Below are positions 28,094 to 37,005 of a DNA stretch of 64,000 nt, piece by piece. The DNA lies in assembly GCA_963753615.1 (NCBI GenBank), contig CAVWCW010000002.1, positions 186,001-250,000 on the forward strand. The letters run 5' to 3'. The position numbers were made by a program, and so were the translations under genes. Origin of the DNA: CAVWCW01 sp963753615. GTDB taxonomy: Bacteria; Pseudomonadota; Gammaproteobacteria; Chromatiales; Chromatiaceae. The notes below the pieces were generated by a model that worked only from the letters and a program-made list of their open reading frames with translations, had not been told where the DNA came from and ran no database searches. How positions within the stretch are numbered: position 1 is the stretch's first letter; each line of letters opens with the position of its first letter.

Positions 28094-30285
28094 TCTGGCT
28101 GGCGCCCGAGTTGGAACGGGCGCTGACCCAGCCCCCGGGCGGGCGGCCCGACATGGCGCGCGTCTTCACGCTTCCGGGCCGCACCTACCGGGAGCCCGCC
28201 GGAGTCAACCGCCGCACCCTGCGTTTCGAGGCCGGGGGACGGGGCTGGTTCCTCAAGCTGCACTGGGGCGTGGGCTGGGGTGAGATCTTAAAAAACCTGC
28301 TGTCTTTGCGCCTGCCGGTGCTGGGTGCCATGCACGAATGGCGGGCGATCCGCCGGCTCGAGGCCCTGGGCGTGGAGACCATGGCGCTGGCCGGCTGCGG
28401 CCGTGCTGGCCTGAGTCCGGCCCGCGTGCGCTCCTTCGTCATTACCGAAGAGCTGACCGACAGCACCAGCCTGGAGGACTACTGCGCCGATTGGCCGCGG
28501 CATCCGCCGCCGCCGCGCCTGAAGTGGGCGCTGATCGAGCGCCTGGCCCGAGTCTCGCGCCGGCTGCACGCCAACGGTGTCAACCACAGGGACTATTACT
28601 TGTGCCATTTTATGCTGCGACGGCCCTGGGACGGCGATCCGGAAGGCCTGCACCTGCCCCTGATCGACCTGCATCGCGTGCAACTGCGCCGCCGCACCCC
28701 CGAGCGCTGGCGGGTCAAAGACATCGGCTCGCTCTGGTTCTCCGCCATGCGGATCGGGCTGACTCGGCGTGACCTGCTGCGCTTCGTTCGCGCCTATGGC
28801 GAGGGCGACCTGCGGGCCGAGCTGGAGGGCCGGGCCGGCTTCTGGGGTGCGGTGCAACGGCGGGCAGAGGCCCTCGACCGCACCCGCCCGCCGCCCGCCG
28901 GTTCGCCGCAGCGGGTTGCGCTGGCGGGGGGCGCCGGTGCCCTGACCGCGCTGGAGCCGGTGCGGGTGCTGCCCGGCAAGCGCTGGGTCGGTCGCGCCGA
29001 ATGGCAGGGGCAGGCGGTCTACGCGAAGCTGTTCCTAGACCGCAAACGCGCCCGGGTACACCAGCGCCGGGAGCTGGAGGGCCTGCGGGCCCTGGCCGCT
29101 GCCGGGATTCCGGCGCCCGGCTTGCTCTACGCCGGGGAGTCCGAAGCCGAGCGCTGGCCCCTGGTGCTATTGACCCCCATTTCGCCGGCGCGAAGCCTGG
29201 CGGAGGCCTGGCCTGACTGGGACCGGGAGTCGCAGCGACGTTGGATGGGGCGCCTGGTGGCGTTGCTGGCGCGCCAGCACGCTGCCGGCCTGCTCCATAC
29301 CGACCCCCATCTGGACAATTTTTTGCTCACCGAAGACGAGCTGTATACCCTCGACGGGGCCGCGGTGCAGACCCACCTCCGAACTCTGGGTGGGGCGGCC
29401 TGCCTGGACAACCTGGCCCTGCTGCTGGCCCAACTGGCCCCGGAATTCGATGCCTGGAGCGGGGGGTTGGAGGCGGTCTATCGCAGCGCCCGCGGCTGGC
29501 CCGATCCCGGGACCGGCGATCTGGGGCGGCGGGTGGCCGCAGCCCGGGAGCGCCGCTGGCGGGAGTTTCGGGGCAAGCTGTGGCGGGATTGCAGCCGTTT
29601 TGAGCGCCGGGAGCACCCCTACGCCCTTCAGATCCTGGAACGGAGTTTCGGCGACGAGGCCCTGCGTACGCTGCTGGCGGACCCGGATGCCAGCTTTCCC
29701 GGGGCCGAGCAAGCCCTGAAGAACGGTAATACCTGCACCGTCTGGGCGGCCTGGGCCGGGGGGCGCCGGCTGGTCATCAAGCGCTACAATGTCAAGACTC
29801 CCTGGCACGGGCTCAAGCTGAGCCTGCGCCGGGGACGCGCCTTCGCCTCCTGGGAGGCGGCGCAACGATTGGCCTTTTTGGGCATAGCCACCCCCCGGCC
29901 GGTGGCCCTGGTGCGGCTGCGCCGAAGCCGGCTGTGGCCGCTGGCCTACTACTTCAGCGAGTACCTGCCGGGAGCCGATGCCCTGAGCTGGTTTGGCGAC
30001 CCGGGGGTGGATTGGGCCGCCAAACAGGCGATGGCCGCCCGCATCGCCGGACTACTGGGCCAGCTCAAGGCCGAGCGCCTGGTGCACGGCGACCTCAAGG
30101 CGACCAACTTCCTGATCGGCACCGACGGCCCGGTCCTGATCGACCTGGACGCCTTGCGCGATTATCGGTCCGATCGCCGCTTTGCCCGCGCCTGGCGCCG
30201 GGACCTGGCGCGCTTCTACCGCAACTGGGCCGACCACCCGAAGCTGGCCGAGCTGTTCGCCGGGCATTTTGCCGGGTTGGAGTGA
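28090..30285 (+). CDS. waaP: WaaP-type heptose kinase fused to two further kinase-like domains
   Basis: Residues 1-~262 are a complete WaaP (LPS core heptose I kinase), with Lys56 in WFLKLHW, the catalytic VNHRDYYLCHF (His166-Arg-Asp168) and the metal-binding IDLHR (Asp193). The polypeptide continues to 731 residues with two more kinase-like folds. One has LLHTDPHLDNFLL (Asp405, Asn410) and LDG 421-423. The other has LVHGDLKATNFLI (Asp668, Asn673) and IDLDAL (685-689). In Pseudomonas these activities lie in adjacent separate genes downstream of waaP. TTG 28090 is preferred for the 4-bp overlap with waaG; no ATG is available nearby. All three catalytic loops look complete. The third domain resembles lipopolysaccharide kinase/InaA-type proteins. 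Confidence 0.88.
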   Translation: MIWLAPELERALTQPPGGRPDMARVFTLPGRTYREPAGVNRRTLRFEAGGRGWFLKLHWGVGWGEILKNLLSLRLPVLGAMHEWRAIRRLEALGVETMALAGCGRAGLSPARVRSFVITEELTDSTSLEDYCADWPRHPPPPRLKWALIERLARVSRRLHANGVNHRDYYLCHFMLRRPWDGDPEGLHLPLIDLHRVQLRRRTPERWRVKDIGSLWFSAMRIGLTRRDLLRFVRAYGEGDLRAELEGRAGFWGAVQRRAEALDRTRPPPAGSPQRVALAGGAGALTALEPVRVLPGKRWVGRAEWQGQAVYAKLFLDRKRARVHQRRELEGLRALAAAGIPAPGLLYAGESEAERWPLVLLTPISPARSLAEAWPDWDRESQRRWMGRLVALLARQHAAGLLHTDPHLDNFLLTEDELYTLDGAAVQTHLRTLGGAACLDNLALLLAQLAPEFDAWSGGLEAVYRSARGWPDPGTGDLGRRVAAARERRWREFRGKLWRDCSRFERREHPYALQILERSFGDEALRTLLADPDASFPGAEQALKNGNTCTVWAAWAGGRRLVIKRYNVKTPWHGLKLSLRRGRAFASWEAAQRLAFLGIATPRPVALVRLRRSRLWPLAYYFSEYLPGADALSWFGDPGVDWAAKQAMAARIAGLLGQLKAERLVHGDLKATNFLIGTDGPVLIDLDALRDYRSDRRFARAWRRDLARFYRNWADHPKLAELFAGHFAGLE

Positions 30286-30307
30286 GTTCCGTCCCCAGCG
30301 CGCGCCG

Positions 30308-30409
30308 CCCGTAGGAGGGCGCCCTCGGCCCGATCGGACGTCGGCGTTGGCACTAAGATTGGTGCCTGCACCAAGGCCGGCATCGGCGCGGGGGCGCGCC
30401 TCCTACGGG
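30308..30409. repeat. REP-like inverted repeat pair between LPS genes
   Basis: CCCGTAGGAGG (30308-30318) and CCTCCTACGGG (30399-30409) are perfect 11-bp inverted arms. Similarity continues inward (GCGCCC, then CGGCCCGAT against CGCGCCGAT). A smaller perfect hairpin, TTGGTGC-CT-GCACCAA, lies at 30359-30374. The GTAGGAG core is typical of gammaproteobacterial REP elements arranged as opposed pairs. It fills most of the 223-bp gap before the carbamoyltransferase. Confidence 0.6.
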
Positions 30410-30508
30410 TTGATGCAGGCATAGGCCGCTGCTCCGGTGCTGGCGGGATTGGCGCAATCTCCCCTAAGCGGGGATAATCCCCGCCAAATCCGATCTTATG
30501 GTAGCCAG

Positions 30509-32239
30509 ATGATTGTATTGGGTATCTCCGGGGCGGTCAGCCACGATCCGTCGGCAGCGTTGTTTATCGACGGCGAACTGGTGGCAGCGGCCGAAGAGGA
30601 GCGCTTTCTCCGCGACAAGCACGCCAAGGGCAAGTATCCCTACGAGGCGGCGCGCTTTTGCCTGGAGCACGCCGGGGTGCGCCCGGAGCAGGTGCAGGTG
30701 GTGGCCTTTCCCTATGCCCGCATCGGTCTCGGCAGCCCGGCGCGCTGGCACTACGCCTGGCGCCACTGGTATGCGCCGGACCGCGCCCTGGACGCCCTGT
30801 TCAACGGCAACCGCCGCTACCGGCGCAATATGGCGCGTCTGCAGCAACTCGTGGACGACCTGGGGCTGGGCGGCGGTTCGGCCCGGCTGGTGGCGGTGGA
30901 GCACCACCTGGCCCACGCCAGCAGTTGCTACCACCTCAGCGGCTTCCGGGAGAAGACCGCCATCCTCGGCATCGACGGCAAGGGCGAGTATGCCACCACC
31001 TTCTTCGGCTACGGTGAAAACGGCCGTATCCACAAGCTCAAGGAGTTCTACGACCCGGATTCGCTGGGTGGGCTCTACGGAGCACTTACCGAGTACTTGG
31101 GCTTCGAGATGCTCGACGGTGAGTTCAAGGTCATGGGCATGGCCCCCTACGGCGACCCGGAGCGCTTCGATCTGTCGCGCCTGCTGCGCTACGACGAACG
31201 CGGCTTTCGCGTCAATACAAGGCTGGTCAACGTGGTCGGTCTACGCCGCTACAAGGACGACGGCCAGGGTTACTACTTCAGCCCCGAGCTGATCGACTGG
31301 TTGGGGCCCAAGCGCCAGGGCGACGAGATCGACGATCCCTACGTGGACTATGCGGCGGGTATCCAACGCCTGCTGGAGCGGGTCTCCCTGGGCCTGATCG
31401 ACCACTATCTGGGGCCGATTCTGCGCGAGACCGGCAAGCTCTGTTTCGCCGGCGGGGTGGCCCTGAACGTAAAGCTCAACCAGCACATCGTCGCCCGCGA
31501 CGACGTCCGCGAGCTGTTCGTGCAGCCGGCCGCCAGCGATGCCGGCACCGCCATCGGCGCGGCCTCCTATGCGGCGCATCAGTTGGGCGAAGCGATCGCC
31601 CCTATGCAGCACGCCTATCTCGGTCCCAGCTTCAGCAACGAGCAATGTATCCAGGCCTGCCGCGAGCACCCGGAGCAGCCGCGTTGGGAGCGCCTGGACA
31701 ACGTGCCGGGGCGCGGCGCGGAGCTGCTGGCCGTCGGCCACCCCTTGGCCTGGTTTCAGGGCCGGATGGAGTTCGGACCGCGGGCGCTCGGCAACCGCAG
31801 CATCCTGGGCTCTCCCAATGCCCCGGGGATCGCCGACCGCATCAACGAGCAGATCAAATACCGGGAGCGCTGGCGCCCGTTCTGCCCCAGTATGCTCGAC
31901 CGGGTGGCGGTGGATATTTTGCAGACCGAGCATCCGGCGCCCTATATGACCATCACCTTCCCGGTGGCCGAGCACTGGAAGGACCGTATCCCCGAGGTGG
32001 TGCACGAGGACGGAACCGCCCGGGCCCAGGTGGTGAGCCGCGATACCAATCCCCGCTACTATGCCCTGATTGAGGCCCTTGAAGGACATACCGGCAATGC
32101 GGTGGTGCTCAATACGTCGCTCAACCGGCGCGGCGAACCCATGGTCTGTTCCCCCACCGATGCCCTGAACATGTTCTACGGCTCCGACCTGGAATACCTC
32201 ATCATGGAAGACATCCAGGTGACCAAGGGGCAGGGATGA
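30509..32239 (+). CDS. Carbamoyltransferase of the NodU/CmcH family (WapO-like)
   Basis: The 576-residue enzyme transfers a carbamoyl group from carbamoyl phosphate to a hydroxyl, probably on an LPS core sugar. It begins VLGISGAVSHDPSAALFIDGE and has the YrdC-like metal motif EHHLAHASSCY, FAGGVALNVKLNQ, and the C-terminal GRMEFGPRALGNRSIL block. Pseudomonas WapO, in the equivalent position, carbamoylates heptose II, so the same role is likely here. ATG 30509 is chosen because family members begin at this point; the ribosome site is weak. It overlaps the sulfotransferase by 4 bp. Confidence 0.9.
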   Translation: MIVLGISGAVSHDPSAALFIDGELVAAAEEERFLRDKHAKGKYPYEAARFCLEHAGVRPEQVQVVAFPYARIGLGSPARWHYAWRHWYAPDRALDALFNGNRRYRRNMARLQQLVDDLGLGGGSARLVAVEHHLAHASSCYHLSGFREKTAILGIDGKGEYATTFFGYGENGRIHKLKEFYDPDSLGGLYGALTEYLGFEMLDGEFKVMGMAPYGDPERFDLSRLLRYDERGFRVNTRLVNVVGLRRYKDDGQGYYFSPELIDWLGPKRQGDEIDDPYVDYAAGIQRLLERVSLGLIDHYLGPILRETGKLCFAGGVALNVKLNQHIVARDDVRELFVQPAASDAGTAIGAASYAAHQLGEAIAPMQHAYLGPSFSNEQCIQACREHPEQPRWERLDNVPGRGAELLAVGHPLAWFQGRMEFGPRALGNRSILGSPNAPGIADRINEQIKYRERWRPFCPSMLDRVAVDILQTEHPAPYMTITFPVAEHWKDRIPEVVHEDGTARAQVVSRDTNPRYYALIEALEGHTGNAVVLNTSLNRRGEPMVCSPTDALNMFYGSDLEYLIMEDIQVTKGQG

Positions 32240-33012
32240 ATTTCCTGTCCCGCCTGCTGTGGAAGTCGGTCCCGCGTCGCGAGCGCGACCAGCTGCTGTA
32301 CCTGGTGCCCGATCAGGACCGCCAGGCCTTCGTCAAGGCGCTTACCGGGCGATCCCTCTACCGAGCCTGCTTCGATCGCCAGCGCTGCATCTTTGTGCAC
32401 ATCCCCAAGTGCGCCGGCAGCAGTCTGGCCGAGGGGCTGCTGGGGCAGCGTAATATCGGTCATATCCCCCTCTACTGGCACCAGCTGGCGGATCCGGAGC
32501 GCTTCGACAGTTATTTCAAGTTCGCCTTCGTGCGCAACCCCTGGGACCGCCTGGTCTCCGCCTATCTCTACCTGCAGCGCGGCGGCGCCCCGCGCCGCGA
32601 CCGGGGATGGAGCCGGTTGGTGCAGCGCTTCCCCGACTTCGACACCTTCGTCCAGCAGTGGCTCAATCCGGAGAACGCGCGCCGCAGCCTGCTGTTCCTG
32701 CCCCAGCACGAGTTCGTCTGCGACCGCTTCGGCCTGCCGGGGGTAGACTTCATCGGCCGCTTCGAGAACCTGGCGGAGGACTTTGCCAGCGTGGCCGCCT
32801 GCCTGGCCCTGACGGCGCGCCTGCCGGAGGTCAACCGCAGCCCCGAGCGGGGGGGGTATCAGGATTACTACAGCCAGGCCAGCCGGGATCTGGTGGCCGA
32901 GGTCTATGCCCGTGATATCCAGTGGTTCGGCTATCGGTTTGACGGCGCCTGGGACCCCAGCCCTTGGCTGCCCGAGTCCGGGCGTCCGGCCATCGGCGGG
33001 GCTCCGGACTGA
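32236..33012 (+). CDS. Sulfotransferase family 2 protein
   Basis: The 258-residue protein has both PAPS-binding signatures of the carbohydrate Sulfotransfer_2 family: FVHIPKCAGSSL (residues 53-64, 5'-phosphosulfate loop) and KFAFVRNPWDRLVSAYLYLQ (95-114, 3'-phosphate loop). A later IGRFENLAEDF segment is also typical. It would transfer sulfate from PAPS to a sugar hydroxyl in the cytoplasm. The gene overlaps the carbamoyltransferase by 4 bp and the next glycosyltransferase by 1 bp, so its substrate is probably an LPS core or O-chain sugar. The substrate is inferred from context only. Confidence 0.88.
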   Translation: MNFLSRLLWKSVPRRERDQLLYLVPDQDRQAFVKALTGRSLYRACFDRQRCIFVHIPKCAGSSLAEGLLGQRNIGHIPLYWHQLADPERFDSYFKFAFVRNPWDRLVSAYLYLQRGGAPRRDRGWSRLVQRFPDFDTFVQQWLNPENARRSLLFLPQHEFVCDRFGLPGVDFIGRFENLAEDFASVAACLALTARLPEVNRSPERGGYQDYYSQASRDLVAEVYARDIQWFGYRFDGAWDPSPWLPESGRPAIGGAPD

Positions 33013-34154
33013 TGGCGTCGGGGCGCATCCGGGTGCTGCAGATCATGCACGGCCCGGCCGCCCCCTTCGGTGAGCTGGCGCGGCTTTACGCCGGGGCCTT
33101 CGACCCGGAGCGCTGCGAGCTGCTCACCCTGTTCCTCACCGGCGCTCCGGACCCCGAGCTGGCGGAGCGCTTCCCGGGGCGGGTACGGTTTCTGGAATTC
33201 CCTAGCCGGCGCCTGCGCGGCCTCAAGCTGGCACTGATCCGCTACCTGTTGCGGCTGCACCGGGAGTTTCCCTTCAGGCTGGTGATCGCTCACCGTTACA
33301 AGGCCCTCTATAGCGCCTTGCTGGCCGGCTTCTGGTTGCCTCCGGTGCGGGTGATCGGCGTCGCCCATGCCTTCGGCGTGTTGGAAAGCTCCGCGCGCCG
33401 GGCCCTGCTGCGGCTGCTGCGACGCCGGGTTTATCTGCTGGGGGTGTCCAAGGCGGTGGCCGAAGACCTGCGCCGGGCCGCTCCCTTCCTTGGCCCGGGG
33501 CGCGTGGCCGCGCTGCTTAACGGGCTTGACTTGGAGGCCCTGCGAGCGGTCCAGCTGCCGCGGCAGCGGGCGCGGATCGAGCTGGGCCTGGTGGCGGATA
33601 CCTGCGCTTTCGTCAGCATCGGGCGCTACCACCCGGACAAGGACCAGGCTGGCCTGCTGCGGGCCTTCGCCCGGGCCGCCCCGGAAATGCCCGGGGCGCA
33701 GCTGCTGTTAATCGGCGCCGGCCGGCTGCGCCTGGCCCTGGAGGCCCAGGTGCGGGACCTCGGGCTGGAGGGGAAGGCCAGGGTAATGGGGCCTATCCCA
33801 GGGGCTGCCCGCCTGCTGCCCGGCTGCGACGTTTATTGTTCCAGCTCGGACCGCGAGCCCTTCGGCCTGGTGCTGACCGAGGCCATGGCGGCCCGGCTGC
33901 CGGTGATCTCCAGCGACTGCGGGGGGGCGCCGGAGGTGCTGGGGGCGCTGGGGCGCTACTTTCGCCGCGGCGACGATGCCGCCCTGGCGGTTCAGATGCT
34001 GGCCCTTTACCGGATGCCGCCGTCCGCGCGTCGGGATCTGGGGGAGGCCTTGTTCCAACGCTTGGAGCGGGAGTTTACTCCGGAGGCCTTCCGGCGCCGC
34101 CTCCTGGGCTTGCCGATGCTGGCCGAGTATCTGGAGCGAATCGGCGTCGCTTGA
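33012..34154 (+). CDS. GT4-family glycosyltransferase, probable LPS core enzyme (WapH-like)
   Basis: This 380-residue GT-B glycosyltransferase has an N-terminal acceptor domain and a C-terminal donor domain with VSIGRYHPDKDQAGLLRAF and the EX7E motif around SDREPFGLVLTEAMAARLPVI. Its place after the carbamoyltransferase matches wapH in Pseudomonas core clusters. ATG 33012 overlaps the stop of the sulfotransferase gene (TGATG). It is the last gene of the rightward core operon and converges on the next gene with a 17-bp gap. Confidence 0.85.
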   Translation: MASGRIRVLQIMHGPAAPFGELARLYAGAFDPERCELLTLFLTGAPDPELAERFPGRVRFLEFPSRRLRGLKLALIRYLLRLHREFPFRLVIAHRYKALYSALLAGFWLPPVRVIGVAHAFGVLESSARRALLRLLRRRVYLLGVSKAVAEDLRRAAPFLGPGRVAALLNGLDLEALRAVQLPRQRARIELGLVADTCAFVSIGRYHPDKDQAGLLRAFARAAPEMPGAQLLLIGAGRLRLALEAQVRDLGLEGKARVMGPIPGAARLLPGCDVYCSSSDREPFGLVLTEAMAARLPVISSDCGGAPEVLGALGRYFRRGDDAALAVQMLALYRMPPSARRDLGEALFQRLEREFTPEAFRRRLLGLPMLAEYLERIGVA

Positions 34155-34171
34155 CCGCTGATCGCTGCCGG

Positions 34172-35821
34172 CTAATCCCCCCGCTGTGGCTCGGGCTCAG
34201 ACTCCGGACGCAGCCGGCGTTTGCCGCTGGGTGGGCCGTCCAGATCGATACGGTAGATGCGGATGCCGTCGCCGCGACGGTTTGCGAATTCCGCCACCGG
34301 GGTCAGTCCGCCCAGCTTCAGCAGCTTGTTCCAGGCCCGGGGGAATTCGCCGCGCTTCTTCTCCACGGCCGCATAGTCATACTGGTAGAGAGGGACATGC
34401 GGCGGCAACTTGTATTGCCGGCGGTCCGTCCAGGTAATGCCCTGGCCGCTGTAATAGTGCACCAGCGAGGCGTTGGTGAAGACCCTCTGATCCGCCGGGA
34501 CCTGCTCGCGAAGCCAGAGCCCGGCCTGCTTGATGTAGGTCTTTGGCGGCGAGGTGACAATAATGCCGTCGAGCAGGGTGGCTAGCAGTCCCAGAGCGAT
34601 CAGCGGGAACACCCACTTGCGCCGCCAGGGGGCGTGGGCCAATTCGCGCCAGCGGTCGTGCACCGCCGCCAGCACGAAGGGGACCGCCGGCAGCAAAGTC
34701 AGGGCGAGGGGGACGACGTAGCGCGACGACAGGTAGAAGCTGTCGACTACGAAGGCGAGGATCAGGCTGAGGTTGATCAGAAACAGTCCGGCCAGGGTGC
34801 GCACCGCCAGGGGCGAAAAGTGCAGCCGGTAGCGGAAGCGGCGGAACATCGGCAGCAGCCAATACAAGGGGGTGATGACCTTGGCCGCTTTGATGACGAC
34901 GATGGTTGCCAGGCCGCCGACGAGCACGGTCAGGGCTGATTTGCCTGCGTAATGGGCATAGGGCCCGGTGGTCAGGTCGAACACCTGGGAGCGCAGCAGG
35001 TCCGCCTTGCGTTCCAATCCGCTCGAGAGTTCCACCCAGAATTGCTCCAGTCGCTGGATCGGTTCCAGGAGGCGCCCACTGTAGTTGGCAATGCTCGGAT
35101 CCTGGGCGACGATCAGGGCGAGAGCAACCGCCAACCCGATGACCAGAACGTTGGCCTGCAAGAACACCAGCGCCCGCTGGCGCCAGGGCCAGTTCCCATG
35201 CAGCCAGAGCACCCAGGGCAGTGCCAGCAGGGCCGCAAAGCCCTCGATCCGGAACAGGGTGGCTGTCAGCGCGCTCAGGGACCAAGCCAGCCCTCGCCCG
35301 AGGCTGGGCCGGGCCCCGAAGCGCAGAAACAGCAGCAGTGAAGTGACGACGAAGGCCCAATAGCCGATGTCGCGGATCACCTCGGCTCGCTTCTCGTTGA
35401 CATAGGGCAGGCTGAGGATGACGAAGGCGGCGAACCAGATCGTCTTCCGGTCGCCGCCCAGTTCCTCCACCAGGGCGACGAAGGCATAGGCCATCAGGGC
35501 AGCGAACAGCAGGTTGAGGGCAAGGGCCGCCGCCTCCGGGTGCAGCCCGGTGACTTGGCTGAGCAGCGCCATCAAGGCGGAAAAGAAGGGCCACAGGTAG
35601 AGCTGGTAGGCGCCTTGCCAGTCCCCTTCGATCAGCCGCTGGGCGGTGTCTACGTAGAGGGCGCCGTCGGGGTTGATCTTGTCGTTGATCTGGATGAACC
35701 AGAGCGATAGCAGGATGCTGCCGGCAACCGCCAGCCAGCGAATTCGCGAACTGGGTCGCTGACCCAGCCCCCTGACCCCTGCCGAACGCTCGCGGAAGGG
35801 CGCCGCTCGCGGCCAAATCAC
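34172..35821 (-). CDS. GT39/ArnT-like membrane glycosyltransferase (GT-C fold)
   Basis: The 549-residue polytopic protein has at least ten hydrophobic helices and an early ININPDGALYVD-like loop (QINDKINPDGALYVDTAQ) with the acidic pair typical of GT-C enzymes that use polyprenyl-phosphate sugars. A periplasmic C-terminal domain follows (LREQVPADQRVFTNASLVHYY). It could modify lipid A, core or O-antigen on the periplasmic side. GTG 35819-35821 is the most plausible start; the frame stays open further upstream but overlaps the promoter and start of the opposite gene. It is transcribed towards the LPS core operon. Confidence 0.75.
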   Translation of the reverse strand: MIWPRAAPFRERSAGVRGLGQRPSSRIRWLAVAGSILLSLWFIQINDKINPDGALYVDTAQRLIEGDWQGAYQLYLWPFFSALMALLSQVTGLHPEAAALALNLLFAALMAYAFVALVEELGGDRKTIWFAAFVILSLPYVNEKRAEVIRDIGYWAFVVTSLLLFLRFGARPSLGRGLAWSLSALTATLFRIEGFAALLALPWVLWLHGNWPWRQRALVFLQANVLVIGLAVALALIVAQDPSIANYSGRLLEPIQRLEQFWVELSSGLERKADLLRSQVFDLTTGPYAHYAGKSALTVLVGGLATIVVIKAAKVITPLYWLLPMFRRFRYRLHFSPLAVRTLAGLFLINLSLILAFVVDSFYLSSRYVVPLALTLLPAVPFVLAAVHDRWRELAHAPWRRKWVFPLIALGLLATLLDGIIVTSPPKTYIKQAGLWLREQVPADQRVFTNASLVHYYSGQGITWTDRRQYKLPPHVPLYQYDYAAVEKKRGEFPRAWNKLLKLGGLTPVAEFANRRGDGIRIYRIDLDGPPSGKRRLRPESEPEPQRGD

Positions 35822-35976
35822 CCCGGATGCCCCGGGTTCGCCCGGCCGGCGACCGATTGGCGGAGGAATGACGAAACGGCTGTTGGCTTCAAGGGGGCGA
35901 CCGGTAATGGACTGGGTGGAATATAGTACAATAGCCGGTTTGGGGGCGTATACCCGCTCGTGATTGGGCCGAATCC

Positions 35977-37005
35977 ATGCATGCCTTGACATGGGCCTTG
36001 CTGATATTCGCGTTCCTGGCTGCCGCCGGGATGACCCGCTATTGCCTGGGGACGAATTCCCCCTGCTATCTCCTCGACCACCCCAATCAGCGTTCACTGC
36101 ACCGAAGTCCTACGCCCCGCGGCGGCGGTATGGCGTTTCTGTTCAGTTTGGTCCTGGCGGCGGGGTTCTGGTCCCTGCTTCAGGCGCCGCCTGAGAACGG
36201 CGGCTGGTTGTTGGCGGCGGCTGTTCTGCTGGCGGCGGTCGGATTTCGCGATGACCGGGGGCATCTGGCTGCGGGCTACCGGCTGCTGGCCCAGGGGTTG
36301 GCGGCGGCGCTGGTTTTGATCGCTGGCCCGACCCTGCAGCGCTTGGTGCTACCGGGCTGGGAAGCGGCGCTGCCGCCGGCGTTGGACCTGGTGTTGAGCC
36401 TTCTTTTTATCGTCTGGATGATCAACCTCTACAACTTCATGGACGGCATGGACGGACTGGCCGGCGGCATGGCCGTGTTCGGCTTTGGCGGCCTCGGCCT
36501 GCTGGCCCCCGCGCTCGGCTGGTTCGCCGGTTTCCAGGTCCTGGTGGCGGCGGCGGTGGCGGGCTTTCTGATCTGGAACCTGCCGCCCGCGCGCGTTTTC
36601 ATGGGCGACCTCGGTTCTTCGCTGCTCGGCTTCTTCGCCGCTTTGGGACTGTTGCAGGCCCACGACGAGGGCTGGCTGCCGATCTGGGCCGGCCTGCTGT
36701 TGTTTTCACCCTTCGTGTATGACGCCAGCTTCACCCTGGCGCGTCGCCTGCTGCGCGGCGAGCGGGTATGGGAGGCGCATCGAAGCCATCATTACCAGCG
36801 TCTGGTGCTGGCCGGGTGGAGCCCAACCCGGGTGCTTCTCGCCGCGTACCTGCTGATGGCCGCTTGCTTGGTGTCCGTCTGGTGGTTGCGGGAGTTGGGA
36901 ACGGCCGCCAAGTGGTTGCTGTTGGGTGGCTGGCTGCTAGTGTACCTGGGTATCAGCCTGGGCACTGAGCGGCTGGCCCGCGCGCGGCCGGAGGTGGCGG
37001 CTTGA
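35977..37005 (+). CDS. wbpL: WbpL/WecA-like polyprenyl-phosphate sugar-1-phosphate transferase
   Basis: The 342-residue membrane enzyme (MraY/WecA superfamily, about ten helices) starts O-antigen synthesis by moving a HexNAc-1-phosphate to undecaprenyl phosphate. It has the catalytic NLYNFMDGMDGLAGG, the RVFMGDLGSSLLGF metal segment and HRSHHYQRLVLAGW, the substrate-selecting HxxH-type loop. ATG 35977 gives a normal N-terminal helix; TACAAT at 35927-35932 may be a -10 box. It overlaps wbpM by 4 bp, matching the order in Pseudomonas O-antigen clusters. Confidence 0.88.
   Translation: MHALTWALLIFAFLAAAGMTRYCLGTNSPCYLLDHPNQRSLHRSPTPRGGGMAFLFSLVLAAGFWSLLQAPPENGGWLLAAAVLLAAVGFRDDRGHLAAGYRLLAQGLAAALVLIAGPTLQRLVLPGWEAALPPALDLVLSLLFIVWMINLYNFMDGMDGLAGGMAVFGFGGLGLLAPALGWFAGFQVLVAAAVAGFLIWNLPPARVFMGDLGSSLLGFFAALGLLQAHDEGWLPIWAGLLLFSPFVYDASFTLARRLLRGERVWEAHRSHHYQRLVLAGWSPTRVLLAAYLLMAACLVSVWWLRELGTAAKWLLLGGWLLVYLGISLGTERLARARPEVAA

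Noticed and set aside
35822..36097. Extending the GT-C glycosyltransferase upstream to the full open frame
   Set aside because: The extra ~90 residues overlap the start of the divergent wbpL-like gene and its promoter region and have a low-complexity composition; GTG 35821 gives a normal membrane-protein N-terminus.
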